A DNA stretch of 64,000 nt from Cladorhizidae sp. MBARI D1340-BT2 (taxonomy: Eukaryota > Porifera > Demospongiae > Poecilosclerida > Cladorhizidae): the NCBI GenBank assembly GCA_028752905.1, contig JAQNBH010000008.1, forward strand, positions 4,020,025 to 4,084,024, given 5' to 3'. This document shows, one piece after another, positions 35,386 to 47,690 of this stretch. The notes below the pieces were generated by a model that was given only the letters and a program-made list of their open reading frames with translations, was not told the DNA's origin and ran no database searches. The translations under genes were made by a program, and so were the position numbers. The stretch's first letter is position 1. Each line of letters begins with the position of its first letter.

Positions 35386-38300
35386 AGTGTATAATGCACA
35401 AGGTGCAGCCATTAATGAGAGACATCATATATAGTGTATAATGCACACAGTGCAGGCACTAATGAGAAGCATCATATGTAGTATATAATGCACACAGTGC
35501 AGGCACTAATGGGAGGCATCATATGTAGTATATAATGCACACAGTGCAGGCACTAATGAGAGGCATCATATGTAGTGTATAATACACACAGTGCAGCCAC
35601 TAATGAGAGGCATCATATGTAGTGTATAATGCATACAGTGCAGGCACTAATGAGAGGCATCATATGTAGTGTATAATGCACACAGTGCAGGCACTAATGA
35701 GAGGCATCATATGTAGTGTATAATGCACACAGTGCAGGCACTAATGAGAGGCATCATATGTAGTGTATAATGCACACAGTGCAGGCACTAATGAGAGGCA
35801 TCATATGTAGTGTATAATAAACACAGTGCAGGCACTAATGAGAGGCATCATATGTAGTGTATAATGCACACAGTGCAGGCACTAATGAGAGGCATCATAT
35901 GAAGTGTATAATGCAACCAGTGCAGGCACTAATGAGAGGCATCATATGTAGTGTATAATACACACAGTGCAGCCACTAATGAGAGGCATCATATGTAGTG
36001 TATAATGCACATAGTGCAGCCACTAATGAGTGGCATCATATGTAGTGTATAATGCACACAGTGCAGGCACTAATGAGAGGCATCATATGTAGTGTATAAT
36101 GCACACAGTGCAGCCACTAATGAGAGGCATCATATGTAGTGTATAATGCACACAGTGCAGGCACTAATGAGAGGCATCATATGTAGTGTATAATGCACAC
36201 AGTGCAGGCACTAATGAGAGGCATCATATGTAGTGTATAATGCACACAGTGCAGGCACTAATGAGAGGCATCATATGTAGTGTATAATGCACACAGTGCA
36301 GGCACTAATGAGAGGCATCATATATAGTGTATAATGCACACAGTGCAGGCACTAATGAGAGGCATCATATGTAGTGTATAATACACACAGTGCAGGCACT
36401 AATGAGAGGCATCATATGTAGTGTATAATGCACACAGTGCAGGCACTAATGAGAGGCAACATATGTAGTGTATAATGCACACAGTGCAGTCACAAATGAG
36501 TGGTGTCATATGTAGTGTATAATGCACACAGTGCAGTCACTAATGAGAGTCATCATATGTAGTGTATAATGCACACAGTGCAGGTACTAATGAGAGGCAT
36601 CATATGTAGTGTATAATGCACACAGTGCAGCCACTAATGAGTGGCATCATATGTAGTGTATAATGCACACAGTGCAGGCACTAATGAGAGGCATCATATG
36701 TAGTGTATAATACACACAGTGCAGGCACTAATGAGAGGCATCATATGTAGTGTATAATGCACACAGTGCAGGCACTAATGAGAGGCATCATATGTAGTGT
36801 ATAATGCACACAGTGCAGGCACTAATGAGAGGCATCATATGTAGTGTATAATGCACACAGTGTAGGCACTAATGAGAGGCATCATATGTAGTGTATAATG
36901 CACACAGTGCAAGCACTAATGAGAGGCATCATATGTAGTGTATAATGCACACAGTGCAGGCACTAATGAGAGGCATCATATGTAGTGTATAATGCACACA
37001 GTGCAGGCACTAATGAGAGGCATCATATGTAGTGTATAATGCACACAGTGCAGCCACTAATGAGAGGCATCATATGTAGTGTATAATGCACACAGTGCAG
37101 GCACTAATGAGAGGCATCATATGTAGTGTATAATGCACACAGTGCAGCCACTAATGAGGGGCATCATATGTAGTGTATAATGCACACAGTGCAGCCACTA
37201 ATGAGTGGCATCATATGTAGTGTATAATGCACACAGTGCAGGCACTAATGAGAGGCATCATATGTAGTGTATAATGCATACAGTGCAGGCACTAATGAGA
37301 GGCATCATATGTAGTGTATAATACACACAGTGCAGGCACTAATGAGTGGCATCATATGTAGTGTATAATGCACAAAGTGCAATAATTAATGAGAAGCATC
37401 GTATGTAGTGTATAATACACACAGTGCAGGTACTAATGAGAGGCATCATATGTAGTGTATAATGCACACAGTGCAGCCACTAATTAGAGGCATCATATGT
37501 AGTGTATAATGCACGCAATGTAGGCACTAATGAGAGGCATCATATGAAGTGTATAATGCAACCAGTGCAGCCACTAATGAGAGACATCATATGTAGCACA
37601 CGGTGCATCCACTAATGAGAGGCATCATATGAAGTGTATAATGCAACCAGTGCAGGCACTAATGAGAGGTGTCATATGTAGTGTATAATGCATACAGTGC
37701 GGGCACTAATGAGAGGCATCATATGTAGTGTATAATGCACACAGTGCAGGCACTAATGAGAGGCATCATATGTAGTGTATAATGCACACAGTGCAGCCAC
37801 TAATGAGAGGCATCATATGTGGTGTATAATGCACACAATGCAGTCACTAATGAGAGACATCATATGTAGTGTATAATGCACACAGTGCAGGCACTAATGA
37901 GAGGCATCATATGTAGTGTATAATGCACACAGTGCAGGCACTAATGAGAGGCATCATATGTAGTGTATAATGCACACAGTGCAGGCACTAATGAGAGGCA
38001 TCATATGTAGTGTTTAATGCACACAGTGCAGGCACTAATGAGAGGCATCATATGTAGTGTATAATGCACACAGTGCAGCCACTAATAAGAGGCATCATAT
38101 GTAGTGTATAATGCACACAGTGCAGCCACTAATGAGAGGCATCATATGTAGTGTATAATGCACACAGTGCAGTCACTAATGAGAGGCATCATATGTAGTG
38201 TATAATGCACACAGTGCAGGCACTAATGAGAGGCATCATATGTAGTGTATAATGCACACAGTGCAGGCACTAATGAGAGGCATCATATGTAGTGTATAAT

Positions 38301-38745
38301 GCACACGGTGCAGGCACTAATGAGAGGCATCATATGAAGTGTATAATGCAACCAGTGCAGGCACTAATGAGAGGTGTCATATGTAGTGTATAATGCATAC
38401 AGTGCAGGCACTAATGAGAGGCATCATATGTAGTGTATAATGCACACAGTGCAGGCACTAATGAGAGACATCATATATAGTGTATAATGCACACAGTGCA
38501 GGCACTAATGAGAGGCATCATATGAAGTGTATAATGCAACCAGTGCAGGCACTAATGAGAGGCATCATATGTAGTGTATAATACACACAGTGCAGGCACT
38601 AATGAGAGGCATCATGTAGTATATAATGCACATAGTGCAGCCACTAATGAGTGGCATCATATGTAGTGTATAATGCACACAGTGCAGGCACTAATGAGAG
38701 GCATCATATGTAGTGTATAATGCACACAGTGCAGCCACTAATGAG
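35386..38745. repeat. 47-bp satellite array S9, about 71 units
   Basis: Second copy of S6, with two additional 47-bp units. Confidence 0.95.
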
Positions 38746-39298
38746 ACTGGTGTATAGTCCAGGGTAATAAGTTTAGAACTCATAGGGTATAGTTGGTATA
38801 ACATTTGTACATACATGTATGGCATGTGGGTTGATTAATTTGCATGCTAATCAGAAAATAACATTGATTACTAACCTACTCTTACTTATATCGGTGAAGA
38901 AAAGTGAAACTGGATTCTGATTGTCTGATGAGCAGCATTTTGCAATCAATACTCATCGTATTACACAATTTAAACAATTATCATTAATTACATCTTCTCG
39001 TAAAGACACAGGCCACCAGAAAAGTGAGACCTCTCCTCCCTAAAGGCAGCATCAGTGTTGCTGCAAACGAGCAACTCCCTCTTGAGGTAAACTGACAACC
39101 TTTTAATAAATAATTTGTTTTGTGTTCTAAATGATCATCGTCATAACTACATCAGAATTATGTGTTTAAAAATTAAGAAGAAATTAAATCCCGAACATTT
39201 AAAAATTGCAGGTTTGTTAAATTAGTTAAATTATGCTAACTTAAGAACAGCTTTAGGTTATCCAGAAATACAAGACTCCGGGGGAGAATGTCAAAAGG
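38746..39298 (+). repeat. A block 9 (short type, 3' deletion)
   Basis: Copy of A6 with the same right-end deletion. Confidence 0.87.
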
Positions 39299-39990
39299 AG
39301 TGTATAATGCACACAGTGCAGCCACTAATGGGAGGCATCGTATGTAGTATATAATGCACACAGTGCAGGCACTAATGAGAGGCATCATATGTAGTGTATA
39401 ATGCACACAGTGCAGGCACTAATGAGAGGCATCATATGTAGTGTATAATACACACAGTGCAGGCACTAATGAGAGTCATCATATGTAGTGTATAATGCAC
39501 ACAGTGCAGGCACTAATGAGAGGCATCATATGTAGTGTATAATGCACACAGTGCAGGCACTAATGAGAGTCATCATATGTAGTGTATAATGCACACAGTG
39601 CAGCCACTAATGAGAGGCATCATATGTAGTGTATAATGCACACAGTGCAGGCACTAATGAGAGGCATCTTATGTAGTGTATAATGCACACAGTGCAGGAA
39701 CTAATGAGAGGTATCATATGTAATGTATAATGCACACAGTGCAGGCACTAATGAGAGGCATCATATGTAGTGTATAATGCACACAGTGCAGGCACTAATG
39801 AGAGGAATCATATGTAGTGTATAATGCACACAGTTCAGGCACTAATGAGAGGTGTCATATGTAGTGTATAATGCACACAGTGCAGGCACTAATGAGAGGC
39901 ATCATATGTAGTGTATAATACACACAGTTCAGGCACTAATGAGAGGCATCATATGTAGTGTATAATGCACACAGTGCAGCCACTAGTGAG
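39299..39990. repeat. 47-bp satellite array S10, about 15 units
   Basis: Copy of S7 with identical length and the same private variants. Confidence 0.95.
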
Positions 39991-40572
39991 ACTGGTATAT
40001 AGTCCAGGGTAATAATTTTAGAACTCATAGGGTATAGTTGGTATAACATTTGTACATACATGTATGGCATGTGTGTTGATTAATTTGCATCTAATCAAGC
40101 TAATCAGAAAATAACATTGATTACTAACCTACTCTTACTTATATCGGTGAAGAAAAGTGAAACTGGATTCTGATTGTCTGATGAGCAGCATTTTGCAATC
40201 AACACTCATCGTATTACACAATTTAAACAATTATCATTAATTACATCTTCTCGTAAAGACACAGGCCACCAGAAAAGTGCGACCTCTCCTCCCTAAAGGC
40301 AGCATCAGTGTTGCTGCAAACGAGCAACTCCCACACTTCATTCTTGAGATTAACTGACAACCTTTTAATAAATAATTTGTTTTGTGTTCTAAATGACCAT
40401 CGTCATAACTACATCAGAATTATGTGTTTAAAAATTAAGAAGATTAAATCCCGAACATTTAAAAATTGCAGGTTTGTTAAATTAATTAAAATTAGGCTAA
40501 CTTAAGAACCTCCTAAACTAACAGATTTAGGATATCCAGAAATACAAGACTCCGGGGGAGAATGTCAAAAGG
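39991..40572 (+). repeat. A block 10 (long type, donor lost)
   Basis: Copy of A7, with the same GT-to-AT donor change. It is the last A block; none occurs in the final 23 kb. Confidence 0.87.
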
Positions 40573-43500
40573 AGTGTATAATGCACAAGGTGCAGCCATT
40601 AATGAGAGACATCATATGTAGTGTATAATGCACACAGTGCAGCCATTAATGAGAGGCATCATATGTAGTGTATAATGCACACAGTGCAGGCACTAATGAG
40701 AGGCATCATATGTAGTGTATAATACACACAGTGCAGGCACTAATGAGAGGCATCATATGTAGTGTATAATGCACACAGTGCAGGCTCTAATGAGAGGCAT
40801 CATATGTAGTGTATAATGCACACAGTGCAGGCACTAATGAGAGGCATCATATGTAGTGTATAATGCACACAGTGCAGGCACTAATGAGAGGCTTCATTTG
40901 TAGTGTATAATGCACACAGTGCAGGCACTAATGAGAGGCATCATATGTAGTGTATAATGCACACAGTGCAGGCACTAATGAGAGGCATCATATGTAGTGT
41001 ATAATGCACACAGTGCAGGCACTAATGAGAGGCATCATATGTAGTGTATAATGCACACAGTGCAGGCACTAATGAGAGGCATCATATGTAGTGTATAATG
41101 CACACAGTGCAGGCACTAATGAGAGGCATCATATGTACTGTATAATGCACACAGTGCAGGCACTAATGAGAGGCATCATATGTAGTGTATAATGCACACA
41201 GTGCAGGCACTAATGAGAGGCATCATATGTAGTGTATAATGCACACAGAGCAGGCACTAATGAGAGGCATCATATGTAGTGTATAATGCACAAATTGCAG
41301 CCACTAATGAGAGGCATCATATGAAGTGTATAATACACACAGTGCAGTCACTAATGAGAGGCATCATATGAAGTGTATAATGCACACAGTGCAGGCACTA
41401 ATGAGAGGCATCATATGTAGTGTATAATACACACAGTGCAGCCACTAATGAGAGACATCATATTTAGTGTATAATACACACAGTGCAGGCACTAATGAGA
41501 GGCATCATATGTAATGTATAATGCAAACAGTGCAGTCACTAATGAGAGGCATCATATATAGTGTAAAATGCACACAGTACAGCCACTAATGAGAAGCATC
41601 ATATGTACTGTATAATTCACACAGTGCAGCCACTAATGAGAGGCATCATATATAGTGTATAATGCACACAGTGCAGGCACTAATGAGAGGCATCATATGT
41701 AGTGTATAATGCACACAGTGCAGCCACTAATGAGAGGCATCATATGTAGTGTATAATACACACAGTGCAGGCACTAATGAGAGGCATCATATGTGGTGTA
41801 TAATGCACACAGTGCAGTCACTAATGAGAGGCATCATATGTAGTGTATAATACACACAGTGCAGGCACTAACGAGGGGCATCATATGTAGTGTATAATGC
41901 ACACAGTGCAGGTACTAATGAGAGGCATCATATGTAGTGTATAATACACACAGTGCAGGCACTAATGAGAGGCATCATCTGTAGTGTATAATACACACAG
42001 TGCAGGCACTAATGAGAGGCATCATATGTAGTGTATAATACACACAGTGCAGGCACTAATGAGAGGCATCATATGTAGTGTATAATGCACACAGTGCAGG
42101 CACTAATGAGAGGCATCATATGTAGTGTATAATGCACACAGTGCAGGCACTAATGAGAGGCATCATATGTAGTGTATAATGCACACAGTGCAGGCACTAA
42201 TGAGAGGCATCATATGTAGTGTATAATACACACAGTGCAGGCACTAATGAGAGGCATCATATGTAGTGTATAATGCACACAGTGCAGGCACTAATGAGAG
42301 GCATCATATGTAGTGTATAATGCACACAGTGCAGGCACTAATGAGAGGCATCATATGTAGTGTATAATGCACACAGTGCAGGCACTAATGAGAGGCATCA
42401 TATGTAGTGTATAATACACACAGTGCAGGCACTAATGAGAGGCATCATATGTAGTGTATAATGCACACAGTGCAGCCACTAATGAGAGGCATCATATGTA
42501 GTGTATAATGCACACAGTGCAGCCACTAATGAGAGGCATCATATGTAGTGTATAATGCACACAGTGCAGGAACTAATGAGGGGCATCATATGTAGTGTAT
42601 AATGCACACAGTGCAGGCACTAATGAGAGGCATCATATGTAGTGTATAATGCACACAGTGCAGGCACTAATGAGAGGCATCATATGTAGTGTATAATGCA
42701 CACAGTGCAGGCACTAATGAGTGGCATCATATGTAGTGTATAATGCACACAGTGCAGGCACTAATGAGAGGCATCATATGTAGTGTATAATACACACAGT
42801 GCAGGCACTAATGAGAGGCATCATATGTAGTGTATAATACACACAGTGCAGCCACTAATGAGAGGCATCATATGTAGTGTATAATGCACACAGTGCAGGC
42901 ACTAATGAGAGGCATCATATGTAGTGTATAATACACACAGTGCAGGCACTAATGAGAGGCATCATATGTAGTGTATAATGCACACAGTGTACGCACTAAT
43001 GAGAGGCATCATATGTAGTGTATAATGCACACAGTGCAGGCACTAATGAGAGGCATCATATGTAGTGTATAATGCACACAGTGCAGGCACTAATGAGAGG
43101 CATCATATGTAGTGTATAATGCACACAGTGCAGGCACTAATGAGAGGCATCATATGTAGTGTATAATGCACACAGTGCAGGCACTAATGAGAGGCATCAT
43201 ATGTAGTGTATAATGCACACAGTGCAGGCACTAATGAGAGGCATCATATGTAGTGTATAATGCACACAGTGCAGCCACTAATGAGAGGCATCATATGTAG
43301 TGTATAATGCACACAGTGCAGCCACTAATGAGAGGCATCATATGTAGTGTATAATGCACACAGTGCAGCCACTAATGAGAGGCATCATATGTAGTGTATA
43401 ATGCACACAGTGCAGGAACTAATGAGGGGCATCATATGTAGTGTATAATGCACACAGTGCAGGCACTAATGAGAGGCATCATATGTAGTGTATAATGCAC

Positions 43501-44082
43501 ACAGTGCAGGCACTAATGAGAGGCATCATATGTAGTGTATAATGCACACAGTGCAGGCACTAATGAGTGGCATCATATGTAGTGTATAATGCACACAGTG
43601 CAGGCACTAATGAGAGGCATCATATGTAGTGTATAATACACACAGTGCAGCCACTAATGAGAGGCATCATATGTAGTGTATAATGCACACAGTGCAGGCA
43701 CTAATGAGAGGCATCATATGTAGTGTATAATACACACAGTGCAGGCACTAATGAGAGGCATCATATGTAGTGTATAATGCACACAGTGTACGCACTAATG
43801 AGAGGCATCATATGTAGTGTATAATGCACACAGTGCAGGCACTAATGAGAGGCATCATATGTAGTGTATAATGCACACAGTGCAGCCACTAATGAGAGGC
43901 ATCATATGTAGTGTATAATGCACACAGTGCAGGCACTAATGAGAGGCATCATATGTAGTGTATAATGCACACAGTGCAGGCACTAATGAGAGTATTCATA
44001 TGTAGTGTATAATGCACACAGTGCAGGCACTAATGAGAGGCTTCATATGTAGTGTATAATGCACACAGTGCAGGCACTAATG
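40573..44082. repeat. 47-bp satellite array S11, about 75 units
   Basis: The first 1.1 kb copies S8. From about 41,650 units become very uniform and resemble those of the right-hand region. A block with markers GTGTACGCAC and CAGGAACTAATGAGG recurs about 800 bp apart (42,985 and 43,790; 42,567 and 43,414), another internal duplication. Confidence 0.95.
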
Positions 44083-44534
44083 CGTGGGATACTAAACATG
44101 GTTGGTGTGAGGGATACTAAACATGGTTGGTGTGAGGGATACTAAACATGGTTGGTGTGTGGGATACTAAACATGGTTGGTGTGAGGGATACTAAACATG
44201 GTTGGTGTGAGGGATACTAAACATGGTTGGTGTGTGGGATACTAAACATGGTTGGTGTGAGGGATACTAAACATGGTTGGTGTGAGGGATACTAAACATG
44301 GTTGGTGTGTGGGATACTAAACATGGTTGGTGTGAGGGATACTAAACATGGTTGGTGTGAGGGATACTAAACATGGTTGGTGTGTGGGATACTAAACATG
44401 GTTGGTGTGAGGGATACTAAACATGGTTGGTGTGAGGGATACTAAACATGGTTGGTGTGTGGGATACTAAACATGGTTGGTGTGTGGGATACTAAACATG
44501 GTTGGTGTGAGGGATACTAAACATGGTTGGTGTG
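44083..44534. repeat. 25-bp minisatellite B1, 18 copies
   Basis: Units begin GGGATACTAAACATGG. The base before GGG is A or T, and its order here is (A,A,T) five times, then T, A: a 75-bp higher-order repeat. No other B array has this strict triplet pattern. Confidence 0.96.
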
Positions 44535-45650
44535 ACTAGCTGTTGCTTAGCAGTGTAGACATCCACACTGGTGGACTAGCTGTTGCTTAGCAGTGTAGAC
44601 ATCCACACTGGTGGACTTGGCCACAACGATGATGCTTCTGGTGAGTCTAGAGATGACTAGGTCTAGTGCTACATGTGTGTCTAGAGATGACTATGTATAT
44701 TGGGAAGTGTGGTAGCACTCTCTATATTGGGAAGTGTGGTAGTGTCAGAGAAAGCCCTGACAGCGGAAGCTGTTAGAGGGGAAACACCGTCAGAGGGAGG
44801 TTGACACTACACACCCACAAGTGGCAGTAGACACCCACCAACTCAGAACCAAAACCGCAACTATGGATCATCCCACTTGGACAGCAGAGACCCCTGATTG
44901 GTTGGAAAAAGGAACTCCTGATTGGTCAGATCAGTCTCTGAGGAGAATGATCCTAGGCACAACACAAGATAAACCAGCTGCCTATAAAAGAACAAGAGAC
45001 TTCGAGAGAGGAGGAGAAGGAGTAATCAACAAGCTGGAAGAAAGAAGGAAAGCCCCTCAACAAACTAACTCCTCAATGAACTGAAGAGAGACTCAGAACT
45101 GAGCTGACTTGGCTCTGTGTAATATATAATTTGGTAGAAAACAATAGGAGTAATGATGTATTGATAGACGTGGTCATGTACATCATTTTGTTATTGTTGA
45201 TTATAATCAACTTACCTTATACAGAAAAGGAGGGCAGAGGTCTAGAGAGAGAGAGAGAAGACTGTTTGATTATATACTTGGTCTAGATAAGGCTATTGTG
45301 AGAGAGAAGCAATAGTAAGGTCTGGGCGTCAAAGAAAGCGAACCTGGAAAGAGAAGTTGTGCTGAGACTTCTTCTGAAGATTTATATTGTTAGGAAGTAA
45401 TATTCCGGCAATTGCCGTATAGGTTTGGACCGAAAACGCCCACTTCACGAAAACCACACTTTTTTTAAAAATTTTTTTCTTCTTTTTTTAATTTATTTTA
45501 TTTATTTATTTTCTTTTTTTTTTTTCTTTTTTTTTTACTTCACAGTATCATATTATGGTGAGACATGAATAGAAGTACACTGAAGGACAACTAGCCTACC
45601 TATGTGACTAGTAGCAATGGATAAAAATTATTAAATTAATATAAATAATT
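44535..45650 (+). repeat. C block 1 (most diverged copy)
   Basis: Starts with a 40-bp direct repeat (44,535-44,574 and 44,575-44,614), then short duplications of GTCTAGAGATGACTA and TATATTGGGAAGTGTGG. It then has a TGTCAG/CTGACA dyad at 44,743, promoter motifs, a (GA)n run near 45,250, a perfect 12-bp palindrome CGGCAATTGCCG (45,406-45,417), and a 77-bp T-rich tract interrupted by A and C. That tract ends in ACTTCACAG, like a 3' splice site. It differs from C2-C8 at a few positions and in the long T-rich tract. Confidence 0.9.
44897..44990 (+). promoter_or_regulatory. Pol II promoter-like motif cluster in C block
   Basis: Two inverted CCAAT boxes (ATTGG at 44,897 and 44,921) lie 86 and 62 bp upstream of CTATAAAAG (TATA at 44,983). 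This spacing is typical of animal core promoters and of LTR promoters. A start site would be expected near 45,010-45,015, pointing right towards the next satellite array. The block might be a solo LTR (TG...CA limits could be 44,743-45,223), but I see no target duplication or primer-binding site. A GTG-initiated 87-codon frame (44,821-45,084) covers the same bases; its repeated Asp-Trp motif comes from the two CCAAT boxes. Confidence 0.42.
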
Positions 45651-47239
45651 TATGTAGTGTATAATGCACACAGTGCAGGCACTAATGAGGGGCATCATAT
45701 GTAGTGTATAATGCACACAGTGCAGGCACTAATGAGAGGCATCATATGTAGTGTATAATGCACACAGTGCAGGCACTAATGAGAGGCATCATATGTAGTG
45801 TATAATGCACACAGTGCAGCCACTAATGAGAGGCATCATATGTAGTGTATAATGCACACAGTGCAGGCACTAATGAGAGGCATCATATGTAGTGTATAAT
45901 GCACACAGTGCAGGCACTAATGAGAGGCATCATATGTAGTGTATAATGCACACAGTGCAGCCACTAATGAGAGGCATCATATGTAGTGTATAATGCACAC
46001 AGTGCAGTCACTAATGAGAGGCATCATATGTAGTGTATAATGCACACAGTGCAGGCACTAATGAGAGGCATCATATGTAGTGTATAATACACACAGTGCA
46101 GGCACTAATGAGAGGCACCATATGTAGTGTATAATGCACACAGTGCAGGCACTAATGAGAGGCATCATATGTAGTGTATAATGCACACAGTGCAGCCACT
46201 AATGAGAGGCATCATATGTAGTGTATAATGCACACAGTGCAGGCACTAATGAGAGGCATCATATGTAGTGTATAATACACACAGTGCAGGCACTAATGAG
46301 AGGCATCATATGTAGTGTATAATGCACACAGTGCAGGCACTAATGAGAGGCATCATATGTGGTGTATAATGCACACAGTGCAGTCACTAATGAGAGGCAT
46401 CATATGTAGTGTATAATGCACACAGTGCAGGCACTAATGAGAGGCATCATATGTAGTGTATAATGCACACAGTGCAGGCACTAATGAGAGGCATCATATG
46501 TAGTGTATAATGCACACAGTGCAGGCACTAATGAGAGGCATCATATGTAGTGTATAATACACACAGTGCAGGCACTAATGAGAGGCATCATATGTAGTGT
46601 ATAATGCACACAGTGCAGGCACTAATGAGAGGCATCATATGTAGTGTATAATGCACACAGTGCAGGCACTAATGAGAGGCATCATATGTAGTGTATAATG
46701 CACACAGTGCAGGCACTAATGAGAGGCATCATATGTAGTGTATAATACACACAGTGCAGGCACTAATGAGAGGCATCATATGTAGTGTATAATGCACACA
46801 GTGCAGCCACTAATGAGAGGCATCATATGTAGTGTATAATGCACACAGTGCAGGCACTAATGAGAGGCATCATATGTAGTGTATAATGCACACAGTGCAG
46901 CCACTAATGAGAGGCATCATATGTAGTGTATAATGCACACAGTGCAGGCACTAATGAGAGTATTCATATGTAGTGTATAATGCACACAGTGCAGGCACTA
47001 ATGAGAGGCATCATATGTAGTGTATAATGCACACAGTGCAGGCACTAATGAGAGGCATCATATGTAGTGTATAATGCACACAGTGCAGGAACTAATGAGG
47101 GGCATCATATGTAGTGTATAATGCACACAGTGCAGGCACTAATGAGAGTATTCATATGTAGTGTATAATGCACACAGTGCAGGCACTAATGAGAGGCTTC
47201 ATATGTAGTGTATAATGCACACAGTGCAGGCACTAATGC
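45651..47239. repeat. 47-bp satellite array S12, about 34 units
   Basis: The first unit has GAGGGGC. Variants GAGAGTATTC and GGAACTAATGAGG link it to the end of S11. It is the longest array within the composite repeats, making the first period 3156 bp. Confidence 0.95.
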
Positions 47240-47690
47240 GTGGGATACTAAACATGGTTGGTGTGAGGGATACTAAACATGGTTGGTGTGAGGGATACTA
47301 AACATGGTTGGTGTGTGGGATACTAAACATGGTTGGTGTGAGGGATACTAAACATGGTTGGTGTGAGGGATACTAAACATGGTTGGTGTGAGGGATACTA
47401 AACATGGTTGGTGTGAGGGATACTAAACATGGTTGGTGTGTGGGATACTAAACATGGTTGGTGTGAGGGATACTAAACATGGTTGGTGTGTGGGATACTA
47501 AACATGGTTGGTGTGAGGGATACTAAACATGGTTGGTGTGAGGGATACTAAACATGGTTGGTGTGAGGGATACTAAACATGGTTGGTGTGTGGGATACTA
47601 AACATGGTTGGTGTGAGGGATACTAAACATGGTTGGTGTGTGGGATACTAAACATGGTTGGTGTGAGGGATACTAAACATGGTTGGTGTG
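47240..47690. repeat. 25-bp minisatellite B2, 18 copies
   Basis: A/T order: AATAAAATATAAATATA. Intermediate between B1 and the later arrays. Confidence 0.96.

Noticed and set aside
12314..44082. CRISPR-like array of direct repeats
   Set aside because: The 47-bp units are directly adjacent with no unique spacers, and the setting is eukaryotic.
44821..45084. 87-codon open frame repeated eight times in the C blocks
   Set aside because: It starts with GTG, not ATG (the first ATG is 14 codons in), covers two CCAAT boxes and the TATA box, has no recognisable domain, and its eightfold conservation is explained by recent amplification of the whole block.
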